A stretch of 64,000 bases of DNA from Nectonema munidae (Eukaryota > Nematomorpha > Nectonematoida > Nectonematidae). A program made the position numbers and the translations under genes. The notes beneath the pieces are model-generated. The model worked only from the letters and a program-made list of their open reading frames with translations, was not told the origin of the DNA and did no database searches. The stretch spans positions 186,001 through 250,000 of the forward strand of contig JAUIRK010000370.1 of the NCBI GenBank assembly GCA_030549495.1, written 5' to 3'. Shown piece after piece: positions 35,914-46,896 of this stretch. Numbering within the stretch: position 1 is the stretch's first letter; each line of letters begins with the position of its first letter.

Positions 35914-36481
35914 AAACGAATCTCTTTCAGCCAAAATTAGAGTTCTAACAGGCACTAAAAAGTCCCAAATAACACATGGCCTTCTTAATTACATCTAAAT
36001 ACTTTAAATCGAGAATATACTATCACGACGATTGTGGAAGTTAGCAATCTAACTGTTCAAAATACACCAATTATTTGCTAGATGAAAGCGAAAATTTGTA
36101 TGAGTTCAGTGACAAAGGCATTGAGCCAGTGTTAATTTTAAAACGATATTTTTCAAAGCTAAAGTGTAATCCAAGTTGTAAGGCTTATTTCTCATTTTGT
36201 AAAAGTACCAGAACATTTCAATCATAACAACAAAATGACCTATGAATATATTGGTACATATCGAGGTGGTTCTCTTCATGGAAACGCAAAACAGCGTTGG
36301 AAACAAAAAATAAAATTATACATGAATTAACTAAAGAAGAAACAGTTAGAAAATTCATAGAGTAATTATTGAAGGATTTTGTAATTAGAGACGCTAGATG
36401 CATAACAAATATGAAATCTAATAAAGGATTCTACTCCATACCCAAGAAAAAACATGGTTGACGATATACAGAATGTTTTAA

Positions 36482-36724
36482 ATGAAATATCACTTGGTGA
36501 TGAATCGAGGACTATATATGAATATATTAGAATCTCTGTTAACGTCCAACAATCTCTCTTGCTTCATTTTCTACACAGACTTTCAAACGCAACATCTGAT
36601 TTCGGCCATGAATAATAAATATATTATAAGTACAGACCGTACAGTTAACTTGTCTTGTTATTTAACAATAATTGTCCTCCAAGAAAAAAAATCAAAAGAA
36701 AACATACTCTCCATATTTCAATAA
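36482..36724 (+). pseudogene. MULE copy B: transposase fragment with first catalytic Asp
   Basis: FYTDFQTQHLISAMNNKYI then IISTDRTVNLSCYLTIIVL corresponds to CHTDFQIKHMKSC...ILGIDRTFKLSSC of copy A. It is a short surviving stretch of the MULE domain. Confidence 0.68.
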
Positions 36725-37422
36725 TCACAGGTCCCATATTTTTACACTGGAAGGCTACATATGAAACTTACTTCTTGTTTTTCAGCTATTTGGCAATGAA
36801 AATAGGCAATAAAAAATAGTCTTTTGTTGCGATGAAGAAAAGGCCTTCATAAAAGCGAGTAAGTCAACTTTTCAAAAGGCAAATATTGTTTTATGTTGAA
36901 GACATTTAAAACAAACACTTATAAGGAACAGTATATTTAAATTTTTTTAAATAATGAATTTGATGACCTAGAAAATCTTTTTTTTATAGTGATGGACTAA
37001 TGGCGTGCAACAATATCACAAACTTTAACTTGAAAGCTAACAATATTTTGAAAAAATATCAAAGCAAGTTTGTGAATATTTAAAACCCTTTATCAGTTAG
37101 ATTGAAAAAAAAAATCTGAAAGCTAGACTGAACTTTCCAAATATATCTTTGACGGGAAAGTACAAAAATATTTTATGAAGTATAATACTAATTTTATTTC
37201 ATCTCATTATTCTGCCGATTCGATTGATTCAGTTAGCAAGTAAAAAAGTAATATTAAGAGATGACCATGTGTTCAGTATAGATGCATATGCGGCTTTAAT
37301 GATAGTGGATAAAGGGAGAGAAGGTAAGATAAAAGAATGCGTGTTTGGAGGTAATGTTTTAGATAGTCTGTCAACACTATTATTTTCAGTGCAAGTAGAG
37401 TGTGCAGGAGAGCAATAGATTG

Positions 37423-37947
37423 TTATGTTAAAATAATTGGAAAGTTGGATAAGTTTGTGGCTAAGCTGTAAGAGAATTGAGGGATTTTGTGATTAAGATT
37501 TAGGTCGTTGATGATGTTTTGGGCATCGGTGTAAAAGTGTATTTGATTAAAGTTGAGGCAGTAAATGTGAAGATTGTCTATGAGGTGATTACAGACAGCT
37601 AAAATAGCAAGAGTTTCTGTTTCGTATGATGAGGTATTGGAGTCAGTATGTAGGACCAAAGATGTAAAAGGAGTTAGAGAATTGATGTAAAAGGCGTAGG
37701 CAGCTGAAGCATGGAATGCAGTTTTGGAACCGACTGTAAAAATAAATAAGTGTTTTGTAAGAGTGGGATCTGAGCGTTGCTTTTTGATTAGGTTGATAGC
37801 GATGTTTTTGTGTTTGCATAGGACGAGATTGTAGGGCGTAATTTTAGAAGGATGAATAAGAGAGATAGGGTGGATTTCAGGTGATATAGAGTAGTGGGTA
37901 AGATGTGGAATGTATTTGTTGCAGATGGTGGCAAAATATGAAAGCAT
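37423..37947 (-). pseudogene. LINE-6 RNase H domain
   Basis: LFIFTVGSKTAFHASAAYAF (Asp position replaced by Val), SYETETLAILAVCNHLI (Glu) and IHFYTDAQNIINDL (Asp). The following frame down to about 37235 reads PAHSTCTENNSVDRLSKTLP, the last RNase H motif. The first catalytic Asp appears lost, so the enzyme would be inactive. Confidence 0.78.
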
Positions 37948-38978
37948 TTTGGATGAGAAGGCGTGGTGAAGTGATGGATAGAGGGTAATGCTTTGAAAGT
38001 TTTGGAGTAATGATTTACAATTGTTGATTGTAGTTTATATAGGATAGGTAGAGTGTGCGTGAGAATTTCGAGCTTAGAAGTTGAGGTAGTGTGATAAGTG
38101 TTTGGAATCGTGAGGAGGCAGGTGCGGTGAATTTTGTTTATGAGGGTTCTGCTATTTTGTAGTTTTAGAGTGTGACACCATGACAGAATGCCGTATTGAA
38201 TAATAGGTAAGACAATATAAGAATATATATATTTGGAAATTTTTGGGTGGAGACCCCATTTGTATGATATGGCTTTTTTGAATAAGAAGATTGTAGATGT
38301 AAGTTTGGAGAGTACATTCTTTAGATGTAGAGAGAATTTTAGGTTGGATTGAAAAGTGATGCCAAGATATTTTAGGTGAGTGACAGGTGTGATGAGATTA
38401 GATGAATTTGTGTAAAGAGGTTGTGGTGAGATTCTTTTGCGTGTAAAGTGAATTATATTGACCTTGGATGTGTTAAAATGGATTTTGTATTTTGGTGCAA
38501 GTGTATCAATTTGGTTTAAGAGGTTAGTAGCATTGGTGATGTTTGTGTTTTGATTTGGGTTGGTAAATGTAAAGAGAATATCATCAGAATAACATTGAGC
38601 AAAGTGTGAGTTAGAATTTATGCATGATAAGAGTGGATTGATGAGTATGAGCCATAAGATGTCAGAAAGGCAACCCCCTTGTGGTGTAGAAAGGGAGAGT
38701 TGTTTAATGTGGATGTTGTTGTTGTGGAAGAAAATTAAAATGCGTTTGGTTAGGTAGTTTTGTATGAATTTGATTATATAAAGTGGATATTTATTTTCAA
38801 TAAAATTGTGGAAGATCGCAGGGTGCCATGCAGAGTTAAACGCATCGTCGATGTCTAGAAATGTGGTTGTCGCAATGTTGTTGTGACTGAGGGTGTGTTC
38901 TTGAAAGAGTGAAAGGAGAGTCAAGACGAGTTCAGTGTTTCTGTTTGGGAGGTATGCAAATTGATTTGGATAAATCAA
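37788..38978 (-). pseudogene. LINE-6 reverse transcriptase
   Basis: NQFAYLPNRNTELVLTLLSL, TTTFLDIDDAFNSAWHPAIF (motif A, with an I/R1-type AFN-W), LSTPQGGCLSDILW (motif B), CYSDDILFTF (motif C, YSDD), LKYLGITFQSN and YGILSWCHTLK. 396 open codons. A frame change at the C-terminal end leads to the RNase H frame at 37423-37947. Confidence 0.85.
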
Positions 38979-40292
38979 GTGGTTTTTGGATATATAGTGT
39001 AATAGGCGTTTTCTTAGTAATTTTTCTAAAATTTTGCCAAGAGTTGGAAGGATTGAAATGGGTCGCCAGTTTTTAATTTGGTCATGGTTATGGTTTTGGA
39101 ATGAGAATTAATTTGCAAATCTTCCAAATGTTAGGGAAAAAGGTATGTTTGAGGCAAGCGTTGTATATGTTAAGGAGGTGAGATTTTTAAATGTGATAAG
39201 CTTTTTTTATGTTTTGATGATATGTAATCAAGGCTAGAGGATGATTTAGATGTGAGGTTATTAATAGTATGATTTAACTCTTTGCCTGTGATGGGTGGGA
39301 AGAAGGTTACTGTGTTATGTGTAAGATGAACTGTTTTCCTAATCATTGTGTTGAAGATATTATCTAAATCTTGTGTATCAGAATAGAAAAGTGAGTTTAA
39401 GAAAGGGGGTTGATGTGTCTAGTGGTGTTAGAGTTTGGAAGAAGGTGCTGTAGTAGAGGTGTCCGAGATTTATTGTTTTTGAGTTTGTTTATTAGATGCC
39501 ATGGATTTGAGTGGGTTTGGTTGCAGAACTTGATCCAGGATTGTTTTTTAGCTTGTGTGATAGCGCTTTTGAATTTATGTTTGAGGGTGAAGTAAGATTG
39601 GATAGAGGAAGGTGTATATGATTTTCTTAATCGTTTTATTGAGGCTCGAAGTTCTTTTTTGAGGGATGTAAGTTGGGAATTCCAAAAGTAGGCGTTTTGC
39701 TTTTTGAATTGTTGATTGTTTGGGGTCGATGCTTGGATGCAAGATGTAATTGTTTTATTGTGATTTGTTACAGATGATTCGATTTAGTTGATTCAGTATT
39801 GAGAGGGGTATGACTTAGATTAGGTTGAAGATTTTGAAAGTTTGAGGTCCAAAAGATTTGATTTCCAAAATTGAGGACAGAAAGGTTTTGATTGAATAAG
39901 TCGCAGATAAAGTTGAAAGGTAATGTAGCAATGGTCAGATGCGGAATGAGTATTGGAGGTGCGCCAGTTGTGAATGAGATTTAGCGAATGATAGGTTGTT
40001 ATGGTTAGATTGATGTGTGATTTATAGAGTCTGTTTTGATTCAGTTTCATAAAAATTGGGTGTTTGTTATTATCGGCTGTAGTTAAATTGTTGGAGGCAA
40101 GAAAGTTTTCAGTGAGAGTGCCACGACTGTTAGTTTTGGTATCCCAAATGAAAGATCTTGCGTTCAGATCAGCAGAGATGATAATATGGTGATTTTTTGG
40201 TAGCTCTGATGTGATTTTATTGAAAACTTGTGCAAATTTGTTAGAAATAGGATGATCGGAGGATGGCGGAGAATAGAGTAATGGTTTGGTAG

Positions 40293-40343
40293 CGGCGTGT
40301 CTTTTTACCCCAATCTACCCCAACATATGCCAATCTACCCCTA
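40293..40343 (+). repeat. MULE copy C left terminal inverted repeat
   Basis: Starts CGGCGTGTCTTTTTACCCC and matches the reverse complement of 45453-45504 with a handful of differences over about 50 bp. Confidence 0.88.
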
Positions 40344-41429
40344 ACTACCTCAATCTACTTCAATTTAATCAGAAAAGATAAATAAAAAAGAAAAAAAGAT
40401 AAAATAGCAGTTTTAAGAATAGTATACCTACGTTTTTTGATATTTAAAATTTTCTTTTTTCAATCAAAAACTAAAATGGACAAAAATTCAAAATTGAAAT
40501 TTTTTGATTCGCTTCTGAAAACGTTTACATCAATCGTATTGATTTTTTTGAAATTTTATTTTGTTGTCAAAAACTAAACATTTTGGTTTTGAGTTGCATA
40601 TTTTTTAATTAACTTTGAAAGTGTTAACATCATTTTTATAAATTTTTTTAAGACTACTCTACTGTAAGGGGTTGAACAATGATATATATGTTTGAAAACT
40701 TAAATGATTTTTAGTTGTATATTTATACTTTCCAGATTTCCTGTTTATCTAGGGTTACCAACCCTCCTACTTTAGGAAGAACAGTCCGGCTTTTTTAAGT
40801 TTAGTCATTCCTTCGAATTCTTTCTTTTTTAAACTTCTTTGAATAAGCAATTTTTTCGTATTCCTTTTTGAAAACTTTAAAAAATAATTTTAGCCACTTC
40901 AAAAAGTATTCATAGTAAATTTAACATTTCTTTGTCATAGTCAAAGCTGAAAACGTAATGAGAGATTATTTGAAATGAAGATATAAAGCGTCTAGGAGTA
41001 ATATATGAATCAGTGTCATTTATATGCGCTTTCTCATATTTTATGGCTACTACAAGTGATAACCGAAATGTAATTGTACTTTAATCAAAATTAAAGTTTT
41101 TCTAAATTAACTTTTAAATAAATATGCTAAATACTATTGAAAAACGTTCTTTCATTTCTGCATGTCAATATAAGTTTCGAAAGTATAACGCTCATCATAT
41201 CTTTCAATTTTTTTTTTATCAATAAAGTTAACTTATTCTCTTTTTCTGAATTGGAAAATTTGTCTGCCTGTATTTATCACATCTATGTCCTGAAATCAAT
41301 CATTTTTTCCGCGTCTGCATTAATAATTTTTGGACACCAGTCTCACTTTTTTATTTGCTACAATTTTTAAATCTTTTTTCCATTGTAAATAAGTTAAGAG
41401 TATGTGAGATATAATTCATTGCATTAGGG

Positions 41430-41680
41430 TGATGTAGTATTTTAATCGATAAGGCATTAAGTACCGCTAACATCTAGCTATGAACTTTTAGGGGAGGTGA
41501 ATTTGAACCCAAACTTGTCAGACTCAGAGCCTACGGTCTAAAGGTTGAAGATGGTGTGGTATTTTTATCTAGGTATTTTTATGAGGTAGAGTGCCTCTGA
41601 CATAGAGCTATGAACTTTCGGCAGAGGTTGTCTTTAACCTGAGTCGGTCAGATTCGGAGCCTCCGTCTAACTTTTAATAT
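41430..41680 (+). repeat. Two-copy tandem repeat (~140 bp) upstream of the MULE C coding exon
   Basis: Two diverged units share CTAGCTATGAACTTTTAGG / ATAGAGCTATGAACTTTCGG, GAGGTGAATTTGAACCC / GAGGTTGTCTTTAACCTG and GTCAGACTCAGAGCCT / GTCAGATTCGGAGCCT. It lies between the left terminal repeat and the OTU exon, where the promoter should be. Confidence 0.6.
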
Positions 41681-41811
41681 ATAATAAAATCGGAATTCCG
41701 TCATTTCATTTTTAAGGCAATTAAGGATGGATTCATTTCACTCCAAAGAAAGTGTGAAATATTTCTTCGACTATTCCGATAGGATATAAAAAACTTCCTC
41801 TTTTCCAGCCA

Positions 41812-42546
41812 GTGAGATTCGAATCATTAACTTTAGACACTTATAGTCTAGAAATAGTTAAGTGCTTCACTCAAAACGACAAAATGTTTCCATATCAAGT
41901 TTGCGCTGATGGAAATTGTTTCTTTAATGCAATATCCATTGCTTTATACGGTAATGAAGACTTCAAAAATGTTTTGAGGGTTTTAACGTGTATACAGTTA
42001 TGCTTGAATCCTATCGTATATGACAACAGAAAGGGAGCCGAAATGATTTCATTATTTTCTCCAGATTACGATAAGGCATGTTTAGATTGCGCCAAAGAGG
42101 GTGGATTTTCTTCTGCACTCACCATAATGGCTTTGACAGATGTTATTGGGATAAAAGTTTGCTCGATATATCCCCGGGTCAACAAAAACGTTGACATTTA
42201 TAGCAACATACTATCTACCACTTTTTTTCCTACAATTTTGATTCCAAAAGTGTCTGTGACGATATTATGGACAAGAGCTGATAGAGCTAATTTGGATGAA
42301 AACTGGATTCCAAATCATTTTTGTCCAGTTTTTGAAAAGTGCGAGACTGGTGCTGATATTTTTTCACCGCCATCTGATCATGTAGTTTCGAATTCTTTAT
42401 CTAACCATATTATTGAATTTTCAAAGTTTCTTTCAATACAAGAACTTTATTCAATTATTGACAATGATGACAGAGTTTTTGTAAAACCCTCCGTTCAGAC
42501 CATACTACAAAATTTGCAACAAAAAAAATATAAATTATATTATTAA
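41812..42546 (+). pseudogene. MULE copy C: OTU protease domain
   Basis: It opens directly after a splice acceptor (CTTCCTCTTTTCCAG ending near 41810); the ATG-like start is therefore probably internal. ADGNCFFNAISIALYGNED has the catalytic Cys, FSSALTIMALTDVIGIKV follows, and WIPNHFCPVFEK has the catalytic His. All OTU core residues that I can judge are intact. No PHD finger is seen upstream, unlike copies A and B; it may be on another exon or lost. The frame shifts at about 42540. Confidence 0.85.
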
Positions 42547-42636
42547 CCAGAAGAGCTGCTGTTATTTTGATGAATTTGGTATCTAGATAAGCAAAAAAGT
42601 ACAACAATTAAGTCTTATCACATCATAAAAAAGAAT

Positions 42637-43620
42637 ATGATGACGATATACCTTAAAAACAAATTATTTTGCTTGAAAAAAAATTCAGGAAAAAATTTTC
42701 TTCCTATGAATCCACAACCATCTTCATCAGAAGTTGTATGTCTTCATAGGTTTTATTCATTCTCCAAGACATCCGAAAACTTGAAAAGAAGGATAAGTTG
42801 GTTTAATTCGGTCTCTAATAAGAATTTGAGTGCTGTTGCAGTGTATGAGTATAGGGGAAAGCTTAATTTTGAGTCTGTGCAGAAATCTAAGACCAATCCT
42901 GAGTTATTGAATACAGCAAGGGGATCTGTTATCAATAAAAAACCTCAAGAAATATATCTTGAAAATATAGAAAAAAATGAGTTCACTGATTCATTTAAAA
43001 ACTCAAAACAAATCAGAAATTTGAAATACCGATCAAATAGAAAGGGAAAGACAAATTATGACTTAAGCAATCCAGCAAATGAAATACTTGAAGTTATTGG
43101 GCTTTTGAACACCAGTTCCTTCATTAAAGAAATAATACATACACAAACTGGCTTGCCAACAATAATCTGTTATGATCTCAAACAAATCACAGACATAAGA
43201 AGTTTGGCTACTAGTAATCAGCTTTTGCTGAGTGTTGACAAAACCTACAACCTTGGCATATACTATGTAACATCTTTTGTTTTCAAAAACAACAAAATAT
43301 TACGAAAAGAGACAAAAGATTCACCAATTTTTTTGGGCCCATTAATGCTTCACAAAAAATCTGATTTCGAAACTTTCAAGTTTTTTTCCACCCACATAAA
43401 TTCAAAAATTGGGACAATATCTGGTCAAATTTCCATGAAATATGAAAAAAATTTGATCATAGGAAGCGATGAAGAATTGGCTTTAACAAAGGCTCTTGAT
43501 TTCTCTTTTCCGAACTCAAAAAGATACCTGTGCACGAGACACTTGAAAGAAAACATCAAATTTTACATGATAAATGCAGGTGTTCCCCAGAAACCTCGAA
43601 ATGTTTGTTGGAGAATATTT
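42637..43620 (+). pseudogene. MULE copy C: linker and transposase N-terminal half
   Basis: LKRRISWFNSVSNKN, then YEYRGKLNFESVQKSK, LLSVDKTYNLGIYYV (first Asp), LIIGSDEELALTKALDF (second Asp) and YLCTRHLKENIKFYM (C-x2-H). It is continuous with the next frame across one frameshift at about 43570-43610 (VPQKPRNVCW is the wrong-frame tail). Matches copy A along its length. Confidence 0.85.
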
Positions 43621-44201
43621 TCGGTGAAGATGGACTAGCCTTTTCTAATGATGAATATGAATTCGAGAGCATGACCCATGAGATCAAGGAGTCCATTAGA
43701 AATCAAAAATTTAAGAACTATTTTGAAATGCATGTCATGAACAAGATCAAAAAATATGTTTTAAATGGTTTCTCATCAGATAAAAGAAGACTTTATACTA
43801 ATAAGAATTCAGAATCAATAAATAATGTTTTTAAAAGTATCTCGGGATGGAAACCACAAAAGTGTAAAGATCTAATTGAAAAATTGGAAAATATAGTTAA
43901 GTTGCAATATATGGACATGGAACGATGTATTTACGGTTATGGAAACTTCATTTTGGCACACAACTTTCGACAATTTTCTGTTCCATATTATCAATGGCAA
44001 AAACTTACCTATGAAAAGAAACAAGTTGTTTTTGAAAAATTATTGAACTTTACTCAGAAGAATGAAACAGTTATAGTTAGTTCAGATGGTAGTTATCAAG
44101 TTGGATGCTCCTCGAAAAAATTAGCCGTGAAACCACATCAACGCAAGAGATCAAGAAATGAGCGCACAAAACGGTATTTTTTTTATATTTTGTTTGAATA
44201 A
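43600..44201 (+). pseudogene. MULE copy C: transposase C-terminal half
   Basis: SPETSKCLLENIFGEDGLAF, then RLYTNKNSESINNVFKSISG (third acidic residue in SES-N), WKPQKCKDLIEKLEN and a basic tail (KPHQRKRSRNERTKR). A GTATTT donor-like site after the basic tail and a TTTTTTGTTCAG acceptor at about 44227 suggest a short last intron, as in copy A. The basic tail is a plausible nuclear localisation signal. Confidence 0.8.
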
Positions 44202-44425
44202 ATAAATTACAATTAATTTTTTGTTCAGATAAATCATGTCTCCGTCCACATGTGCAATTCAATTTGCAAAGAATATTTCCAGATGATTTGCAAAAATTGG
44301 TAGAAGTCTCCTACTTCGAATGTGCAATACTGAAAATTTTATATTGAATTTTAGTTTTTAAATTTTTCAATAAATGTCCTTTTGGAGTTGAGCTGTTTTT
44401 ATAGTAAAGTCTTATTGATTCACCA

Positions 44426-44710
44426 ATGAGAGAAATATGTGATAATATTTCTTCAATAAAAAAAGATAGAAATTTATTAGTGGATAATGTTAGTATAAAG
44501 ATGAACGCTAAATTTTCTTTGATTCAGAAAAACTCACTTAAATTTAAAATTAAAAAAGCTTGTTCACGTTATATAGAAAAAATGATTGACATGTATTTCT
44601 TGCCAACATCTTATGATAAAAAAAACTTGTTTAGAAAGAAATCTGGGAGAATTTTTCTATTTTTCCAATATCTAATGCAAAAGAACTCTCATGACATTTA
44701 TTATATGTAG
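44426..44710 (+). CDS. Unrecognised 94-codon ORF in MULE copy C
   Basis: An open frame downstream of the transposase, inside the terminal repeats. It is Lys/Ser/Phe-rich (MREICDNISSIKKDRNLLVD at the start) and has no motif I recognise. It may be a second element gene, a captured fragment or chance. Confidence 0.25.
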   Translation: MREICDNISSIKKDRNLLVDNVSIKMNAKFSLIQKNSLKFKIKKACSRYIEKMIDMYFLPTSYDKKNLFRKKSGRIFLFFQYLMQKNSHDIYYM

Positions 44711-45452
44711 GCGAAAACAAAATTCGCATGATTTGCTTAACACATGAACATAATAAGTCAACACTTGAGTATGAGTCTTGTGTTAAGAACAACAAACGTG
44801 TTGTGTAATAGTTGAATAATGCATATAAGGATAAGGTCATTGATCATTTGGCAGGAAAGTAAAATCAGGGTACGTAAAACGTAGGTTCTACAGAATTTAC
44901 CCCCAATTTGAGGCAGGACTGAGCTTCTGAACACAAAAATGGGCCTATTTAAAAGTTCAATCTGCATAACTACAAAAATTTAAGTATAGAGTAATAGTTT
45001 AAAAAAATGCAAATATGAAAGAAAGAATAATAATAATCAAACAAACATATATGTCTTATAGTTATACAACAGAGAAACACCGAAATTCAACTGATAAGTG
45101 TAAATATATAAATCACAAAAACAAACATAGGGGATCCTTGAAAGTTTTATTATAATAGTTAACAAAAATTGAATCTAAAAAATGACCTAGTAAGAATATA
45201 TTATCGAAATACTACAAATCTAATTACTAATTGAAATGCTATAATATATTCATATTTTTAAAATTACCTCTATATACATATTTTCTTTATATTTGAGTGC
45301 AGAAATGTAAAAGCAAAACAAAATCTGAATTCTTACAAAAATACCGGTAATTTGATAGGTACTCGCATTCCAAAAAGGAGTTCAATAAAATTATTTGATT
45401 ATGTATACTTATGAAAGTAATTTAAATTTTACTAAAATGTTTATTGCTATAG

Positions 45453-45504
45453 GTTAGGGTAGATTGGCATAGGTTGGGGTATATTGGGATAAAAAGACGC
45501 GCCC
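45453..45504 (-). repeat. MULE copy C right terminal inverted repeat
   Basis: Read inward on the minus strand: GGGCGCGTCTTTTTATCCC, then ATATACCCCAACCTATGCC and AATCTACCCTAACC. It is the partner of 40293-40343 and is directly followed by the duplication GTTTGGTAG. Confidence 0.88.
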
Positions 45505-45513
45505 GTTTGGTAG

Positions 45514-46560
45514 GGATGAGAATAAAAACGTGTTTAGAGTCAGAATGTTGGAATAGAGGAGTATTGTGGATGGCTGATTTGATGAGTATACATGCAGAGT
45601 ATTCGTTTAATGGAGGTATATGTATGAGTGTGTAGTTGCATGTGTATTGTGGAATGTGAATATATGGTTCGTTAATAGAAATGATGTCGTATGTAAGTGA
45701 CATTAATATATTGTAGAGGTTGTTCCATGCAGTTCTGGAGTGGTTAAGATTAATGTGAAGAAAATTCAGCATAAGAAATTTGGTATGGAGAGTTTATGGT
45801 TCGAAGTAATGTGGTTTAGATGATTAATGTAGTGGGTGCATTGTGTGGAAGGTGCTAGGTGTGGAAGATGACAATTTAAGCATGATATTTTTGAAGTGTC
45901 TGAGGTATGTATGCAAGAAGTGGTAGAGTGGTCACGGTGCCCGCAGTGTGCACAGTTTGGTTGTGTGGAATTGAATTTCAGTGAAGCATGTCCATATTTG
46001 AGGCAGTTATTGCATTGTTTGGGTTTGAAAATATGTATGGTGAGAAGGTAGTTGTTGAGAAAGATTTTTGGTTGGTCAGTAAGAAATTTAAAAATTTTGT
46101 GGGTTGGATGGTTCTAGTATGGCAGTGTAAGAGTATAGACCTTGTTTTCCTAATTGAATAGGATTGATTAGAGAGCCAATGGAAAGGATATTTGGGTTTT
46201 GTTGAGAGATGATATTGGTAAGGTTCAAGAGTGGTATGCTATTTGGAATGCTTCAGATGATGAGTTTAGGTTTTAGAGTAGTAATGTTTTAAGCTATCAT
46301 TTCTTTTTTGGTAAGTTGTGTTTGTGCATGCTTTTTTTGTTGTGGGTTATTGAATTGAAAATATATGGCGCCAGAGTGTGATGATTGTGTTTTCGTGATG
46401 GTGTAGTTATTTTGTGAGGTTTCAAGATTTTTGATTGTAGTTTGTTTATGAGAAGCTTTTTCTTTTCTAGTAGTTATGGAGGTTGGGGCAACTAAATGCA
46501 AAATATTGTTAAAAAAGAAAAATAAATATATATAGTAAAGAGGAATAAAAACGTGAAGCA
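45514..46560 (-). mobile_element. LINE-6, 5' piece: ORF1 and start of endonuclease
   Basis: The minus-strand frame 45772-45422 begins MLNFLHINLNHSRTAWNNLY then DIISINEPYI, the N-terminus of an I/R1-type endonuclease. Its last ~27 codons are MULE C sequence. Upstream, broken frames show CLKYGHASLKFNSTQPNC, CAHCGHRDHSTTSC and CLNCHLPHLAPSTQC, a triple zinc knuckle of LINE ORF1. An N-terminal ORF1 frame is at 46561-46289. Confidence 0.78.
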
Positions 46561-46721
46561 ATAAAAATTACAGATGCCTAACTAAATTTATAGGAGGATA
46601 AAAAGAATAAAATTAAAAGAGGCCTTCAAAGGAGGAGAGTAGTGGAGCTGATTTGACAAGAAGATAAAAATTTTAAAGTACTTGTTGTTGTTGTTATTTT
46701 TTTTATTTGTTGTTTTTATTT

Positions 46722-46896
46722 GACACAGCTTGTAAAATGCAAGGATTTCGAAAGCTGGCATGAGGCTTTTACAAATTTAAGATGATTAATCACAGTTTTT
46801 GTGAATTTGTTTTTTTAGCATTGGAAGCCTTGGGGATCGAACCCCTGACCTTCAACTGTTAAGCTGAGAGGTACACCCTAACAACCATGAGGCTCT
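46722..46896 (-). mobile_element. tRNA-derived SINE family 2
   Basis: Read on the minus strand: GAGCCTCATGGTTGTTAGGG (A-box-like), GTCAGGGGTTCGATCCCC (good B box), then a body with AAGCCTCATGCCAGCTTTCG and TTACAAGCTGTGTCAAAT. Partial relatives lie at 5750-5806 and within 28003-28270. Confidence 0.6.

Larger units (their letters stand above)
35439..37240 (+). mobile_element. MULE copy B: OTU-transposase element, heavily decayed and truncated
   Basis: It has the PHD-like finger, the OTU catalytic Cys region, then fragments matching copies A and C in order: SLSAKIRVLT, YEYIGTYRGGSLHGNA, IISTDRTVNLSCY (first Asp), CDEEKAFIKASKSTF (second Asp), RHLKQTL (C-x2-H region) and YSADSIDSVSK (third acidic region). 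Homology stops at about 37240, where LINE-6's 3' end begins. It has numerous stops and shifts and is the oldest-looking copy. Confidence 0.72.
37235..40283 (-). mobile_element. LINE-6, 3' piece: I/R1-like LINE (endonuclease C-terminal half, RT, RNase H)
   Basis: The minus-strand endonuclease part (IIISADLNARSFIWDTKTN, SDHCYITF), RT and RNase H lie here. The 5' part is at 45514-46560. MULE copy C (40293-45504) interrupts the endonuclease; the reading ILIPTK on one side and TKPLLYSPPSS on the other meet at the 9-bp duplication. The coding strand is extremely G-poor. The 3' end lies against MULE copy B. Confidence 0.82.
40293..45504 (+). mobile_element. MULE copy C: complete OTU-protease Mutator-like element, 5.2 kb
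   Basis: It is flanked by a perfect 9-bp target duplication GTTTGGTAG (40284-40292 and 45505-45513), the length Mutator-like elements make. Terminal inverted repeats of about 50 bp: GGCGTGTCTTTTTACCCC on the left and, reversed, GGGCGCGTCTTTTTATCCC on the right, with ACCCCAAC-TATGCCAATCTACCC shared further in. It encodes a plus-strand OTU-transposase gene with a few frameshifts. It sits inside LINE-6's endonuclease frame, so LINE-6 is older. Confidence 0.9.
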
